Of a stretch of DNA of 64,000 nt, positions 7,616 to 17,105 are shown piece by piece; the stretch's first letter is position 1, and every line of letters starts with the position of its first letter. Location: assembly GCA_025463985.1 (NCBI GenBank), contig JAODBM010000128.1, positions 96,042 to 160,041 of the forward strand. The letters run 5' to 3'. Made by a program: the position numbers and the translations under genes. The stretch is from Acidimicrobiales bacterium. GTDB taxonomy: Bacteria > Actinomycetota > Acidimicrobiia > Acidimicrobiales > Iamiaceae. Below the pieces are notes generated by a model. That model did not search any database. It was not told where the DNA came from and saw nothing but the letters and a program-made list of their open reading frames with translations.

Positions 7616-10075
7616 ATGTCGGAAGACGAGACGACAGAGCCGCGATCGGGGCCGCTGGCCGGGCTCCGGGTGCTCGACCTGTCGACGATGCCCTCAGGGG
7701 CGCAGGCGAGCCAGACGCTGGCCGACTTCGGCGCCGAGGTCGTCCACGTCGAACCCCCCGGGGGCAGTGGCTTGCGGGGTCAACCCAGCTATCCGTTCCT
7801 GGCACGCGGGAAGCGAAGCGTGGTCCTGGACCTCGGCGACGATGAGGACCTCGCCACCGCCCGCTCGTTGGCGCTCGGGGCCGACGTGCTGATCGAGACG
7901 TTTCGGCCCGGGGTCATGGAGCGCCTGGCGCTCGGCTACGAGGAGCTGCAGTCCGCCAATCCCCGCCTGGTGTTCGGCTCGGTGACCGGGTTCGGTCGCG
8001 TCGGTCCCTACGCCGGCGTGAAGGGTTACGAGGCGTTGGTGATGGCCCGGATCGGGGCGCTCTGGACCTCGGCCGGCATGGTCACCCGTGATGGACCCGC
8101 CCACGTGTCGGTGCCGTTCGCGAGCTACGGCGCCAGCCAGCAGCTGCTCACCGGCATCCTGGCCGCGCTGCACGAGCGCGAACGCAGTGGTCAGGGCCAA
8201 CGCGTCGACTGCAGCCTGGTGAAGGGCGTGGCCGCGCTCGGCACCTGGAACTGGTACACGCGGGTGATCACGTCGAAGTACCCCGACGCGTTCCTGCCAT
8301 CGCCGCCCTTCTCCGCCGCCGGACTGCCCCAGACGCCAATCCTGTTCATGCTCCTCATCGGCCTCACCGGCGACGGTCGCTGGCTGCAGTTCTCCCAGGT
8401 GCAGCTCCACCTGTACGTCGCGATGCTGCGGGCGATGGGCCTCGACTGGATGGTCGACGACGACGAGTGGAAGGGCGCCGTCTTCGCCGCGGACGAGTCG
8501 AAGGTCAGCGAGTACTGGGATCGGCTGTTCACCGCGGTGCGGGACAGGTCGCTCGCCGAGTGGCAGGAGCTGTTCGAGAAGGACCACGACGTCTGGGGCG
8601 AGACGATGCGGCGGGGGAGCGAGCTGCTCGACCACCCGCAGATGCAGCACCTGCGAGCGGTCGTCCAGCTCGACGACGCCGAGCGCGGACCCGTCCGCCA
8701 GCCCGGCCCGATCGCGCAGCTCTCCGAGACCCCCGCGGTGCTCGAGCGTTCCGCGCCCGGCCTCGACGCGGACGGCGACGCGCTCCGGTCCAACCCATGG
8801 GCCGCCCAGGCGGCATCAGCCACCTCCGCCGGACCTGACGGAGCGCTCGGCGACATCACGGTGCTCGAGCTCGGGACCTTCTTCGCCGCGCCGTTCGGCG
8901 GCACGGTGCTGCGCGAGCTCGGTGCCCGCGTCATCAAGGTCGAACCGCTCGAGGGTGAACCGATGCGCAACCTGTTGGCGTTCCCCGAGGTCGGCGCGGC
9001 CAAGGCCATGCACGGCAAGGAGAGCATCGCGGTCGACCTCGGGACGGAGGAAGGCCGAACCATCGTGCACGAGCTGGCTCGAAGGTCCGACGCCGTGCTC
9101 CAGTCGTTCCGCGCTGGTGTGGCCGAGCGACAGGGCGTCGACAGCGAGACGCTGCGAGGCATCAACCCCGAGCTCGTCTACCTGAACGCCCCGGGCTACG
9201 GCATCGACGGCCCGTGCGGCGATCGGCCCGCCTACGCCCCGACGATCGGGGCCGGCAGCGGGCTGGTCATGCGCAACGTCGGGCCGTCGATCCCCGAGGA
9301 CCCTGGGCTGAGCCTGCAGGAGATCCGGGCCAACGCGGTGCGCCTCAACGGCGCCGGCACCACCGAGTACGCCCAAGCTGATGGCATCTCCGCGCTGACG
9401 GTCGCGTCGGCCCTCGCGCTCGGCGTGCTGGTACGGGATCGCACCGGCGTGGCGCAGACCATGCTCACCACGATGCTCAACTCGACGGCGCACGCCCTGG
9501 CCGACGACATGGTCGAGCACGCCGGCCGCCGCGAGACGCAGCACGCTGACGTCGAGCTCTTCGGCTACGGCGCCCGCTACCGGCTCTATGAGGCGGCGGA
9601 TGCCTGGATCTACCTGGCGGCACCCGCGGAGCCCGAGTGGGACGACCTCGTCGCCGCCTTGTGCGACGACGTGGATCTGGCGGGCGACGCGCGGTTCGCC
9701 GACGAGAGCTCGAGGCGCCACAACGACGCAGAGCTCGCCACCGTGCTCGCCGCCACGTTCCGCACAAAGCCCGCCAAACACTGGGAAGACCACCTCATCG
9801 ACCAGGACGTCGGTTGCGTCGTCGCGCACGACGAGCCCCCTGAGGCGGTCCTGCAGTCGCAGGAATTCGCCGGTGCGTCGGAGCTGCTGGTGGAAGTCGA
9901 GCACCCCACCTTCGGAGATCACGTCCGACTCAAGCCGCTCGTCGAGATGTCCCGCAGCGAGACGGTCGCCGAACCTGGTTGCCTGCTCGGCCAGCACACC
10001 GACAAGATCCTGCGCGAGCTCGGCTACGACGAGGCCGCGATCGGCGACTTGCGGTCGCGCAAGATCGTCGCTTGA
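7616..10075 (+). CDS. Fused double CaiB/BaiF (type III) CoA-transferase family protein
   Basis: An 819-residue protein made of two complete family III CoA-transferase domains: the first at about 12-385 (LAGLRVLDLSTMPSGAQAS, DVLIETFRPGVMERLALGY), the second from about 408 (GDITVLELGTFFAAPFGG, DAVLQSFRAGVAERQGV). Single-domain members are about 400 residues. At the place of the usual catalytic Asp after the GQxVD strand, domain 1 reads VDCSLVKGVAAL and domain 2 reads AQTMLTTMLNS, so neither clearly has it. The protein may therefore be a racemase-like, transferase or CoA-binding variant. It lies between the dehydrogenase pair and an enoyl-CoA hydratase in the same direction. A role in activating or epimerising a branched acyl-CoA is inference. 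Confidence 0.85.
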   Translation: MSEDETTEPRSGPLAGLRVLDLSTMPSGAQASQTLADFGAEVVHVEPPGGSGLRGQPSYPFLARGKRSVVLDLGDDEDLATARSLALGADVLIETFRPGVMERLALGYEELQSANPRLVFGSVTGFGRVGPYAGVKGYEALVMARIGALWTSAGMVTRDGPAHVSVPFASYGASQQLLTGILAALHERERSGQGQRVDCSLVKGVAALGTWNWYTRVITSKYPDAFLPSPPFSAAGLPQTPILFMLLIGLTGDGRWLQFSQVQLHLYVAMLRAMGLDWMVDDDEWKGAVFAADESKVSEYWDRLFTAVRDRSLAEWQELFEKDHDVWGETMRRGSELLDHPQMQHLRAVVQLDDAERGPVRQPGPIAQLSETPAVLERSAPGLDADGDALRSNPWAAQAASATSAGPDGALGDITVLELGTFFAAPFGGTVLRELGARVIKVEPLEGEPMRNLLAFPEVGAAKAMHGKESIAVDLGTEEGRTIVHELARRSDAVLQSFRAGVAERQGVDSETLRGINPELVYLNAPGYGIDGPCGDRPAYAPTIGAGSGLVMRNVGPSIPEDPGLSLQEIRANAVRLNGAGTTEYAQADGISALTVASALALGVLVRDRTGVAQTMLTTMLNSTAHALADDMVEHAGRRETQHADVELFGYGARYRLYEAADAWIYLAAPAEPEWDDLVAALCDDVDLAGDARFADESSRRHNDAELATVLAATFRTKPAKHWEDHLIDQDVGCVVAHDEPPEAVLQSQEFAGASELLVEVEHPTFGDHVRLKPLVEMSRSETVAEPGCLLGQHTDKILRELGYDEAAIGDLRSRKIVA

Positions 10076-10095
10076 ACGGCCGAGGAGATGACGTC

Positions 10096-10872
10096 ATGAC
10101 CGAACCCGAGCTGGTCGAGGATCGGCAAGGAGCCGTCCAGATCCTGCGGTTGAACCGGCCGGCGGCCCGCAACGCGCTGACTCCTGGGCTGATCAGCGCA
10201 CTCGGCTTCGCGTTTGAACGAGCCGAGCACGATCCGGAGATCCGCTGCGCCGTCCTCACGGGAACCGGCGATCGAGCGTTCTGCGCGGGCATGGACCTGC
10301 GGGCGTTCGCCGACGGCGTGCGGCCGTCCGAGGAGGATCAGGCCGGCATGAAGGCGTTCGCCCGCTTCGCCCGCGGCCAGCTCACGATCCCGGTGGTCGG
10401 CGCCGCCAACGCCACTGCCGTCGCCGGGGGGTTCGAGCTGCTCCTCGGCTGTGACGTCGTGGTGGCCTCCGAGGCCGCGAACTTCGGTCTCCCGGAGGTG
10501 AAGCGGGGCCTGTTCGCCGCCGGTGGGGGTGTCTTCCTCAGCACCCGCATCCCGCGTGCCATCGCCATGGAGCTGACCCTGACCGGTGATTCCATCGGCG
10601 CCGCACGGGCGCTGGCGCTCGGACTGGTCAACGAGGTGGTTGCCCCCGAGCAGGTCCTGGATGCGGCCGTGCGGCTCGCCGAGCGGATCGCGCGCAACGG
10701 TCCGCTCGGCCTCTCGGCCACCAAGGCGCTGGCTCAGGCCGCGCGCGGCAACGACGACGAGGCCTGGAACCTCCTCGGCGAGTGGCAGGCGCGGGTGTTC
10801 GCGAGCGACGACGCCAAGGAAGGCGCCTCCGCCTTCGTCGAGAAGCGCGACCCCGTCTGGAGGGGCCGCTGA
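10096..10872 (+). CDS. Enoyl-CoA hydratase/isomerase family protein
   Basis: A 258-residue crotonase protein. It has LRLNRPAARNALTPGL, the oxyanion segment DRAFCAGMDLRAFADG, VVGAANATAVAGGFELLLGCDVVVASE, and LPEVKRGLFAAGGGVF. The first catalytic Glu position is kept (LPEVKRGL) but the second is replaced by the AAGGG stretch, as in many FadB/EchA paralogues. ATG at 10096 has GGAGATGACGTC before it. It follows the CoA-transferase gene by 20 nt and is probably in the same mRNA. Likely hydrates an enoyl-CoA made by the nearby dehydrogenases. Confidence 0.88.
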   Translation: MTEPELVEDRQGAVQILRLNRPAARNALTPGLISALGFAFERAEHDPEIRCAVLTGTGDRAFCAGMDLRAFADGVRPSEEDQAGMKAFARFARGQLTIPVVGAANATAVAGGFELLLGCDVVVASEAANFGLPEVKRGLFAAGGGVFLSTRIPRAIAMELTLTGDSIGAARALALGLVNEVVAPEQVLDAAVRLAERIARNGPLGLSATKALAQAARGNDDEAWNLLGEWQARVFASDDAKEGASAFVEKRDPVWRGR

Positions 10873-10908
10873 TCCGAGGTCACCGATCGCCGCGGCCCCG
10901 TCGCGCGA

Positions 10909-13065
10909 TCAGCGGATCAGCGGATCACGGGGCAGCCCGAGGATCCGTTCGCCGATCTGGTTGCGCTTGATCTCCGACGTGCCGCCCGCGATCGACATGG
11001 CCCGGTGCATGAGCGCGAGCCGACCCGACAGCGCCCCAGCACCGTCGAGGAACGCCCCGTCGGGGCCCGCGAGCGCGGTGAGGATCGCGGCGGCCTCGTG
11101 GCCGTTCTCTGACAGGACCAGCTTGGTGACGTTGCCCTCGGGCCCGGGCCCGCCACCGGCCAACGCTCGCTGGATGCTGCGCAGGTTCAGGACGTCGACG
11201 GCCTGGGTGTTGGCGGTGTAGCGCCCCACCCGGGTCGGGCCGCCGGCCAGCCGCTCGGGGTGCGCGTCGAGCGCGTCGATGAGGAGCTCGGCCGGCAGCG
11301 CCATGCCGCCCTGTCCGCCGCCGATGCTCACGCTCTCGTTGCCGAGCGTGGCGCGGGCGACGGTCCAGCCGCCGTCGACCGGCCCGACGACGTCGTCATC
11401 GGGGACGAACACGTCGTCGAAGAACACCTCGTTGAACTCCGACTCGCCCGTCGGCATCTTCAGGGGACGGGTCTCGACGCCGTCGGCGTGCATGTCGATG
11501 ACCATCGTGGTGATGCCCTGGTGCTTCGGCGCATCCGGGTTCGTCCGCACCGTGGCCAGGCCGAAGCTGCTCACGTGCGCCCCGCTGGTCCACACCTTCT
11601 GACCGTTCACGAGCCAGCCGCCGTCGACCCGGGTGCCCTTCGCCTTCACGCCCGCGGCATCGGACCCGGCATCGGGCTCGCTGAACAGCTGGCACCAGAT
11701 CACGTCCTGGTCGAGCGCCGGGCGCACCCAGCGCGCCACCTGGTCGTCGGTGGCGTGCTGGATGAGCGTCAGGATCACCCAGCCGGTGATGCCGTAGGCC
11801 GGCCGGACGATGCCGGCCGCTGCGAGCTCTTGCTCGATCACGAGCTGTTCGATCGCACCCGCGGAACGCCCGAACGGCTTCGGCCAGTGCGGCAGCGCGT
11901 ACCCGGACTCGATCAGCGTCCTTCTCCGGGCGTCGCCGTCGAGATCGCGCAGGCTCTCGACGAACGCGCGGACGGTGTCGCGGATGGGCTGCGCCTCGGC
12001 CGGCAGGTCGACGATGCGCGAGCGCCGCACGCCCTGGCGGTGGAGGCGGGTGACGTCGACGGCTGCGGCCTCGGCGTCGACGACCGACGCGATCGCCGTG
12101 GCCCTGCGGAGGTACAGGTGCGCGTCGTGCTCCCACGTGAAGCCGATGCCGCCGTGCACCTGGATGTTGAGCTGCGCGTCGAGGTCGGCAGCGGGGACCG
12201 CCAGGGTTGCGGCCATGGCTGCCGCATACGAGAAGCGGTCGCCGCCGTCGGCCGCCGACCTGGCCGCCTCCCAGACCAAGGACGTGGCCAGCTCGACCGC
12301 CACGAGCATGTTGGCGCAGTGGTGCTTGACCGCCTGGTACGTGCCGATCGGCCGGCCGAACTGCTCGCGCGCCTTGGCGTACTCGGCGGCTCGCTCGGTG
12401 CACTCGCGGGCGACCCCGACCGCCTCGGCGGCCAGGATCGTGCGAGCGAGGTCGACGAACCGCTGCTTGGCGCCCACCAGCAGCTCGGCGCTCGCCCCGT
12501 CGAGCACCACGCGAGCAGACCGGCGGGTCGGATCGAGGTTCGGCGGCACCTCGACGCTCGCGCCGCTGCCGCGCAGGTCGACGACGGCGACGTCGTCGCC
12601 CACGGGAACCAGCAGCACGTCGGCCAGGCCCCCGCTCATGACCGCACCCGCGCGTCCGTTCGCGGCGCCAGCGAGCACCTCGACGTCACCGCACACCGAG
12701 ACCCCGGCGACGGTCGAGCCGTCGGCCAGGCCCGGCAGGAGGCGAGCCTGCTGCTCAGGCGACCCGGCGGCGGCGATCGTGGCGCTGGCGATCACGGTGG
12801 GGACGAACGGGCCCGGTGCGATGGCCCGGCCCAGCTCCTCGACCACGACCACGAGCTCGGGCAGGCCGAAGCCCGAGCCGCCGCGCTCCTCGGGGAGGTG
12901 CAGCCCGAGCCAGCCAAGGTTGGCCAGGTCGCCCCAGTAGCCGGGCAGGGTCTCGCCGTCTGCGTCGAGGAGGGCCCTGGCCGCGGCTCGAGATCGGTGC
13001 TTGTCGAGGAAATCCCTCACGGTGCTGCTCAAGGCGACGTGCTCTTCGCTGATGGCGATCGACAT
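10909..13065 (-). CDS. Fused two-domain acyl-CoA dehydrogenase (FadE34-like)
   Basis: A 718-residue protein with two acyl-CoA dehydrogenase domains in one chain. Domain 1 (about 1-375) has FGRPIGTYQAVKHHCAN and IQVHGGIGFTWEHDAHLYLRR but no SEPGxGSD motif; domain 2 (about 385-718) has VIWCQLFSEPDAGSDAAG, VNGQKVWTSGA and SIAGGTSEIKRNQIGERILG. This mirrors an adjacent small/large gene pair fused head to tail, as in mycobacterial FadE34 (about 711 residues), which oxidises steroid side-chain CoA esters. The start MSIAISEEH is chosen because the upstream in-frame extension crosses the regulon site and lacks dehydrogenase similarity. It diverges from the LLM oxidoreductase. Confidence 0.9.
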   Translation of the reverse strand: MSIAISEEHVALSSTVRDFLDKHRSRAAARALLDADGETLPGYWGDLANLGWLGLHLPEERGGSGFGLPELVVVVEELGRAIAPGPFVPTVIASATIAAAGSPEQQARLLPGLADGSTVAGVSVCGDVEVLAGAANGRAGAVMSGGLADVLLVPVGDDVAVVDLRGSGASVEVPPNLDPTRRSARVVLDGASAELLVGAKQRFVDLARTILAAEAVGVARECTERAAEYAKAREQFGRPIGTYQAVKHHCANMLVAVELATSLVWEAARSAADGGDRFSYAAAMAATLAVPAADLDAQLNIQVHGGIGFTWEHDAHLYLRRATAIASVVDAEAAAVDVTRLHRQGVRRSRIVDLPAEAQPIRDTVRAFVESLRDLDGDARRRTLIESGYALPHWPKPFGRSAGAIEQLVIEQELAAAGIVRPAYGITGWVILTLIQHATDDQVARWVRPALDQDVIWCQLFSEPDAGSDAAGVKAKGTRVDGGWLVNGQKVWTSGAHVSSFGLATVRTNPDAPKHQGITTMVIDMHADGVETRPLKMPTGESEFNEVFFDDVFVPDDDVVGPVDGGWTVARATLGNESVSIGGGQGGMALPAELLIDALDAHPERLAGGPTRVGRYTANTQAVDVLNLRSIQRALAGGGPGPEGNVTKLVLSENGHEAAAILTALAGPDGAFLDGAGALSGRLALMHRAMSIAGGTSEIKRNQIGERILGLPRDPLIR

Positions 13066-13067
13066 AT

Positions 13068-13088
13068 GAAAACAGTACCCTCTATTTG
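13068..13088. promoter_or_regulatory. Regulon palindrome, copy 5 (divergent promoter)
   Basis: GAAAACAGTACCCTCTATTTG lies within 3 bp of the FadE34-like start (13065) and 30 bp before the LLM gene (13118). GTACCCTCTATT is nearly identical to copy 10. Confidence 0.6.
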
Positions 13089-13117
13089 ACTGGTGAGAAA
13101 TACGAGAAGGAGCGGTC

Positions 13118-14149
13118 ATGAAGCTAGGCGCCAGCGTGAGCATGCGCGACGATCCGGACGCGTTCGGCCGGCACGCCAAGCAGCTGGAGGACGCAGGCGT
13201 CGAGCACCTCTGGACGGGCGAGGCCTATACCGCGGACGCCGTGTCGACCATGGGCTTCCTGGCGGCTGTGACGAGCCGGGCCACGATCGGGTCCAGCATC
13301 CTGCCGCTCTACTCCCGGACCCCGACGCTGCTCGCGATGACGGCCGTCGGGATCGACCGGCTGTCGCGCGGCCGCTTTATCCTCGGGCTCGGAGCGTCGG
13401 GACCGCAGGTGATCGAGGGCTTCCACGGCGTGCCCTATGACCGCCCGCTCGCCCGGACCCGCGAGATCATCGACATCTGCCGCGCGGTCTGGCGACGCGA
13501 CCGCCTCGAGCACGACGGCGACAACTACCAGGTGCCGCTGGCCGAGGGGCAGGGCACCGGCTTGGGCAAGGCGCTGAAGATCGCCGATCACCCGGTGCGC
13601 GATCGCATCCCGATCTACGTCGCGTCGCTCGGTCCGAAGAACGTCCAGATGACCGCCGAGGTGGCGGAAGGGTGGCTGCCGCTGCACTTCTGGCCCGATC
13701 GGGCCGCCGACCTGTGGGGAGGCTCGCTCGCGGCCGGGCTCGCGCAGCGGGATCCAGCGCTCGGGCCGCTCGAGATCGTGGCCGGCGGCCCGCTGGCCAT
13801 CGGCGACGACGTGGACCACCTTCGCGACAAGGCCCGGCCGATGCTCGCCCTGTACTACGGCGGCATGGGAGCGCGCCGCGAGAACTTCTACAACGAGGTG
13901 CTCAGGCGCTACGGGTTCGAGTCGGAGGCGGAGAAGATCCAGGATGCCTACCTCGGCGGCGACCGGAAAGGGGCGGCCGCGCTCGTGCCGAAGGAGCTGA
14001 TCGACGGCATGTCGCTGGTCGGCGACCTGGGCTTCGTGAAGGACCGGATCGCGGCCTACCGCGCCGCGGGGGTCACCGTGCTCAACATCGAGCCGATCGG
14101 TCCGAACAAGATGGCCGACGTCGAGACGTTGGCCAACCTGCTGGCCTGA
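13118..14149 (+). CDS. LLM-class F420-dependent oxidoreductase
   Basis: A 343-residue luciferase-like monooxygenase-fold protein. The N-terminus MKLGASVSMRD, the segment TRATIGSSILPLYSRTPTLLAMTA (read as TSRATIGSSI), LSRGRFILGLGASGPQVIEGFHG, and the closing motif GVTVLNIEP are typical of F420-using family members. Such enzymes transfer hydride to or from alcohols, enones or imines. The role here is unknown; it could serve ring or side-chain redox steps. ATG at 13118 follows GAGAAGGAGCGG. Its 3' end meets the convergent SDR gene after 12 nt. Confidence 0.85.
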   Translation: MKLGASVSMRDDPDAFGRHAKQLEDAGVEHLWTGEAYTADAVSTMGFLAAVTSRATIGSSILPLYSRTPTLLAMTAVGIDRLSRGRFILGLGASGPQVIEGFHGVPYDRPLARTREIIDICRAVWRRDRLEHDGDNYQVPLAEGQGTGLGKALKIADHPVRDRIPIYVASLGPKNVQMTAEVAEGWLPLHFWPDRAADLWGGSLAAGLAQRDPALGPLEIVAGGPLAIGDDVDHLRDKARPMLALYYGGMGARRENFYNEVLRRYGFESEAEKIQDAYLGGDRKGAAALVPKELIDGMSLVGDLGFVKDRIAAYRAAGVTVLNIEPIGPNKMADVETLANLLA

Positions 14150-14161
14150 TCGGCCGGGGTG

Positions 14162-14920
14162 CTACTTCGGGGCGAAGCGCTGACCACCGTCGAGTCGGAT
14201 CGTCGAGCCGTTCAGCATCGGGTTCTCCACGATCGCTACCGCGAGGCGCCCGTACTCGTCGGGCCGGCCCATGCGCTTGGGGAACGCCGCATCCTTGGTG
14301 AGGACCTCGGCGAACTCGTCGGGGATGCCCTTGGTGATGCCGGTGCTGAACAGGCTCGGAGCGATCGCGAGGGCCCGGATCCCGAGGTTGCCCAGGTCGC
14401 GGGCCATGGTGAGCATCATCCCGGCGATGGCGGCCTTGGCCGCCGAGTACGCCACCTGGCCGATCTGGCCCTCGTACGCCGCGATCGACGAGGTGTTGAT
14501 GATCACGCCGCGCTCCCCGTCCTCGGGCTCGTTCGTCGACATGTGGAACGCCTGCAGGCGATTGAGGTTGAACGTGGCGATCAGGTTCAGCTCGATCACG
14601 CCGCGGAAGGCGTCCAGCGGGTGCGGTCCGTCTTTTCCGAGGGTGCGCGCCGCAACGCCGCCGCCGGCGGTGTTGATCGCGATGTGCAGGCCGCCCAGCG
14701 CCTCGACCGCATCGGAGAGGGCCCGCTCGGTGTTGTCGGCGTCGGTGACGTCGACCGGGTGGAACGACCCGCCCAGCTCCTTGGCCACCTCCGCGCCGGC
14801 GGAGGTGGGCAGGTCGAGGATGGCGACCGAAGCGCCTTTGCGCCGGAGCTGCTCGGCCGACGCCCGGGCCATGCCTGAGGCGCCGCCCACGATGATTGCT
14901 TTCTTGCCGTCGATCTCCAC
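14162..14920 (-). CDS. Short-chain dehydrogenase (3-hydroxyacyl-CoA dehydrogenase type 2-like)
   Basis: A 252-residue classical SDR. It has a glycine-rich NAD-binding segment (IIVGGASGMARASAEQL), the D at VDVTDADN, the NTAGGG motif, catalytic Ser in INTSSIAAYEGQ and YSAAKAAIAG giving YxxxK. The overall pattern resembles HSD17B10/3-hydroxyacyl-CoA dehydrogenases rather than sugar or polyketide reductases, so oxidation of a 3-hydroxyacyl-CoA is likely. It starts with GTG, with AGAGAGGAAG upstream. It diverges from the hydratase at 15099 across a regulon site. Confidence 0.87.
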   Translation of the reverse strand: MEIDGKKAIIVGGASGMARASAEQLRRKGASVAILDLPTSAGAEVAKELGGSFHPVDVTDADNTERALSDAVEALGGLHIAINTAGGGVAARTLGKDGPHPLDAFRGVIELNLIATFNLNRLQAFHMSTNEPEDGERGVIINTSSIAAYEGQIGQVAYSAAKAAIAGMMLTMARDLGNLGIRALAIAPSLFSTGITKGIPDEFAEVLTKDAAFPKRMGRPDEYGRLAVAIVENPMLNGSTIRLDGGQRFAPK

Positions 14921-15004
14921 GTCGCTTCCTCTCTTCGGCCAGGCTGTGCCGCCGGGCAGTCTCCTCGATCAGGCCGCTCGACACGACCAGACCCGCTGGG
15001 CCCT

Positions 15005-15024
15005 GAAAAGAGGATACCCTAAAG
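15005..15024. promoter_or_regulatory. Regulon palindrome, copy 6 (divergent promoter)
   Basis: GAAAAGAGGATACCCTAAAG (minus strand GGGTATCCTCTTTT) lies in the 178-bp space between the divergent SDR (14920) and hydratase (15099) genes. Confidence 0.65.
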
Positions 15025-15098
15025 GCAGGACCCGTCCGGCGAACGAAGGTCGCAACCGCCCCGGACCATCAGCGGGGCCCGCGCGCAGGGAGGCAGCC

Positions 15099-15872
15099 GT
15101 GGAGCTCGAAACCATCACGTTCGAGGTCGAGGGGCACGTGGCCACGATCACCTTGGACCGGCCCGACGTGCTCAACTCGTTCAACGATGCGATGGCCAGG
15201 GAGCTGACCGACGCCTGGCAGACCGTGCGGGACACCGACGACATCCACGTGGTGGTGCTGCAGGCCAACGGTGACCGGGCGTTCTCCACCGGTGTCGACG
15301 TCAAGGGCGGCGGCACCTGGTTCCAGAGCGAGAACATCTGGAACAGCTTCGATCCCGGGCTCACGCTGTCGCCCAAGATCCATCACCGGGTCTGGAAGCC
15401 GGTGGTGACCGCCGTGCACGGGCTGTGTGCCGGTGGCGCCCAGTACTTCCTGAACGAGTCCGACATCATCATCTGCTCCGATGACGCCGTGTTCTTCGAT
15501 CCGCACGCCAACGTCGGCATCGTGTCCGCGCTCGAACCGATCGGGATGCTGCACCGCGGCGTGCCCCTGGGTGACGTGCTGCGGTGGGCGCTGATGGGCA
15601 ACGAGGAACGCATCACCGCCGACACGGCACTTCGCTTGGGACTCGTCACCGAGGTCGTGGCACGCGATCACCTGCGCTCCCGAGCCCGGGCGATCGCCGA
15701 TTCGATCGCCAGGCGGAACCCGCGGGCCGTGCAGGGCACCGTGCGCGCGATCTGGGAATCGCTCGACATGAACCGCACCACGGCCATCCAGAACGGGCTG
15801 GCGTACACCCACATCGGCAACCACCCCCGCGAGGTGCCGACGGGACCCAAGCAGCCGACGCGCTTCCGCTGA
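15099..15872 (+). CDS. Enoyl-CoA hydratase/isomerase family protein
   Basis: A 257-residue crotonase protein: VATITLDRPDVLNSFNDAM, the oxyanion segment DRAFSTGVDVKGGG, KPVVTAVHGLCAGGAQYFLNESDIIICS. In the active-site loop it reads FFDPHANVGIVSALEPIG, so the usual first Glu is not in place, which leaves hydratase, isomerase and hydrolase possible. GTG at 15099 has GGGAGGCAG before it. It is a separate transcription unit behind its own regulon site and converges on the P450 operon after 21 nt. Confidence 0.87.
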   Translation: MELETITFEVEGHVATITLDRPDVLNSFNDAMARELTDAWQTVRDTDDIHVVVLQANGDRAFSTGVDVKGGGTWFQSENIWNSFDPGLTLSPKIHHRVWKPVVTAVHGLCAGGAQYFLNESDIIICSDDAVFFDPHANVGIVSALEPIGMLHRGVPLGDVLRWALMGNEERITADTALRLGLVTEVVARDHLRSRARAIADSIARRNPRAVQGTVRAIWESLDMNRTTAIQNGLAYTHIGNHPREVPTGPKQPTRFR

Positions 15873-15893
15873 AGCGAGCCGAGTCGACCGACG

Positions 15894-17105
15894 TCAGTCC
15901 CAGACCAGCGGCACGTGATCGGGTCCGGCCACGGGGCCGACGTGCTCGTGGATCGTGGCGGCCTCGGCCAGGCGGTAGTGGGGGATGCGGGCGTGCCACT
16001 CCTCCATCGCCACCCGCAGCTCGAGGCGGGCGAGGTGGGCGCCTACGCAGCGGTGCGGCCCGCCGCCGAACGCGAGGTGCCGGTTCGGCTTGCGGTCGGC
16101 GACCAGCTCGCCGGCCCGTTCGAACTGGGCGGGGTCGCGGCCGGCGGCCGCCGTCGGGAGCACGACGCGATCGCCGGCCTTCATCGGACAGCCGGCGTAC
16201 TCGACGTCCCGGGTGACCACCCGGACGGTCGTGGCGATCGAGTAGAGGCGCATGAGCTCCTCGATCGCGACGGGCCAGTCCCCGGGGTCGTCGAGGAGGG
16301 CCTGCCGCTGGTCCGGGTGCTCCGCGAGGTGCCAGAACGAGTAGGCGAGGACGTTGGCCACGGTGTCGAGCCCGGCGAGGTAGAGCAGGAACGTCATGGC
16401 GTACAGCTCGAGCTCGCCGATCGGCTCGCCGTCGACCTCGGCGGCGAGGAGCTGGCTGAGAAGGTCGTCGCGCGGCTCGGCTCGGCGGGCCTCCAGGCCG
16501 GCGGCGAGGTGTCCCACGATCTCGATGGCCGCTCCACCGCGGATGGCCTGGTCGGGATCGTCGTCGTTCGTCGTGTGCAGCACGGCCTGCGCGAGGGCGA
16601 CGAACGTGTCGACCTGGTCGCTGGGCAGGCCCATCAGCTTGAGGAAGACCGTGGTGGGGAAGCGAAGGCCGAAGTCGCGCAGCACGTCGCAGCCGCCGCG
16701 GGCCACCAGGTCGTCGATCAACGAGGCGCACAGGGCGCGGACCTCATCCTCCATCTTGAGCACGTTTCCGGGCGAGAGGGGCCGGCTCAGGAGCTGGCGG
16801 TACGTGCCGTGCTCCGGTGGATCGAGCTCCTCGGGGATCAGCTGCTGGCTCGACGCGCCCAGGTACTGCACCGAGCTGCTCGAGAACAGGCCCGGATCCT
16901 GCAGCGCATCATGGATGTCGTCGAACCGGAGGAGGTACCAGAGGTCGTAGCCGAGCCCTTCCGCGATGTCGCTGCGAAACGCCCGCGTCTCGGCTTGGAG
17001 GCGGGTCCACTCGGCGAAGTGGCCGGCCACGAGGGCCGGGTCCGTGCTGTGGTCGAAGCCCGACCGGAGCGGCACCGAACTGGCCTGTGGCGGGGTGGAG
17101 GTCAC
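15894..17105 (-). CDS. Cytochrome P450
   Basis: A 403-residue soluble bacterial P450. The I-helix oxygen-activation motif AGLDTV (within FLLYLAGLDTVANVL), the K-helix ExxR (IEELMRLYS) and the heme-thiolate loop FGGGPHRCVGAHLAR are all intact; the axial Cys is in HRCVG. The GTG start overlaps the upstream SDR stop (GTGA), fixing the N-terminus. Last gene of an aldehyde dehydrogenase-SDR-P450 operon, suggesting hydroxylation followed by alcohol and aldehyde oxidation to a carboxylate, which is the way sterol C26 and terpenoid methyl groups are opened for CoA activation (inference). Subfamily not assigned. Confidence 0.93.
   Translation of the reverse strand: MTSTPPQASSVPLRSGFDHSTDPALVAGHFAEWTRLQAETRAFRSDIAEGLGYDLWYLLRFDDIHDALQDPGLFSSSSVQYLGASSQQLIPEELDPPEHGTYRQLLSRPLSPGNVLKMEDEVRALCASLIDDLVARGGCDVLRDFGLRFPTTVFLKLMGLPSDQVDTFVALAQAVLHTTNDDDPDQAIRGGAAIEIVGHLAAGLEARRAEPRDDLLSQLLAAEVDGEPIGELELYAMTFLLYLAGLDTVANVLAYSFWHLAEHPDQRQALLDDPGDWPVAIEELMRLYSIATTVRVVTRDVEYAGCPMKAGDRVVLPTAAAGRDPAQFERAGELVADRKPNRHLAFGGGPHRCVGAHLARLELRVAMEEWHARIPHYRLAEAATIHEHVGPVAGPDHVPLVWD

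Noticed and set aside
13066..13179. N-terminal extension of the FadE34-like protein
   Set aside because: The added 38 residues have no dehydrogenase similarity and span the promoter and palindrome.
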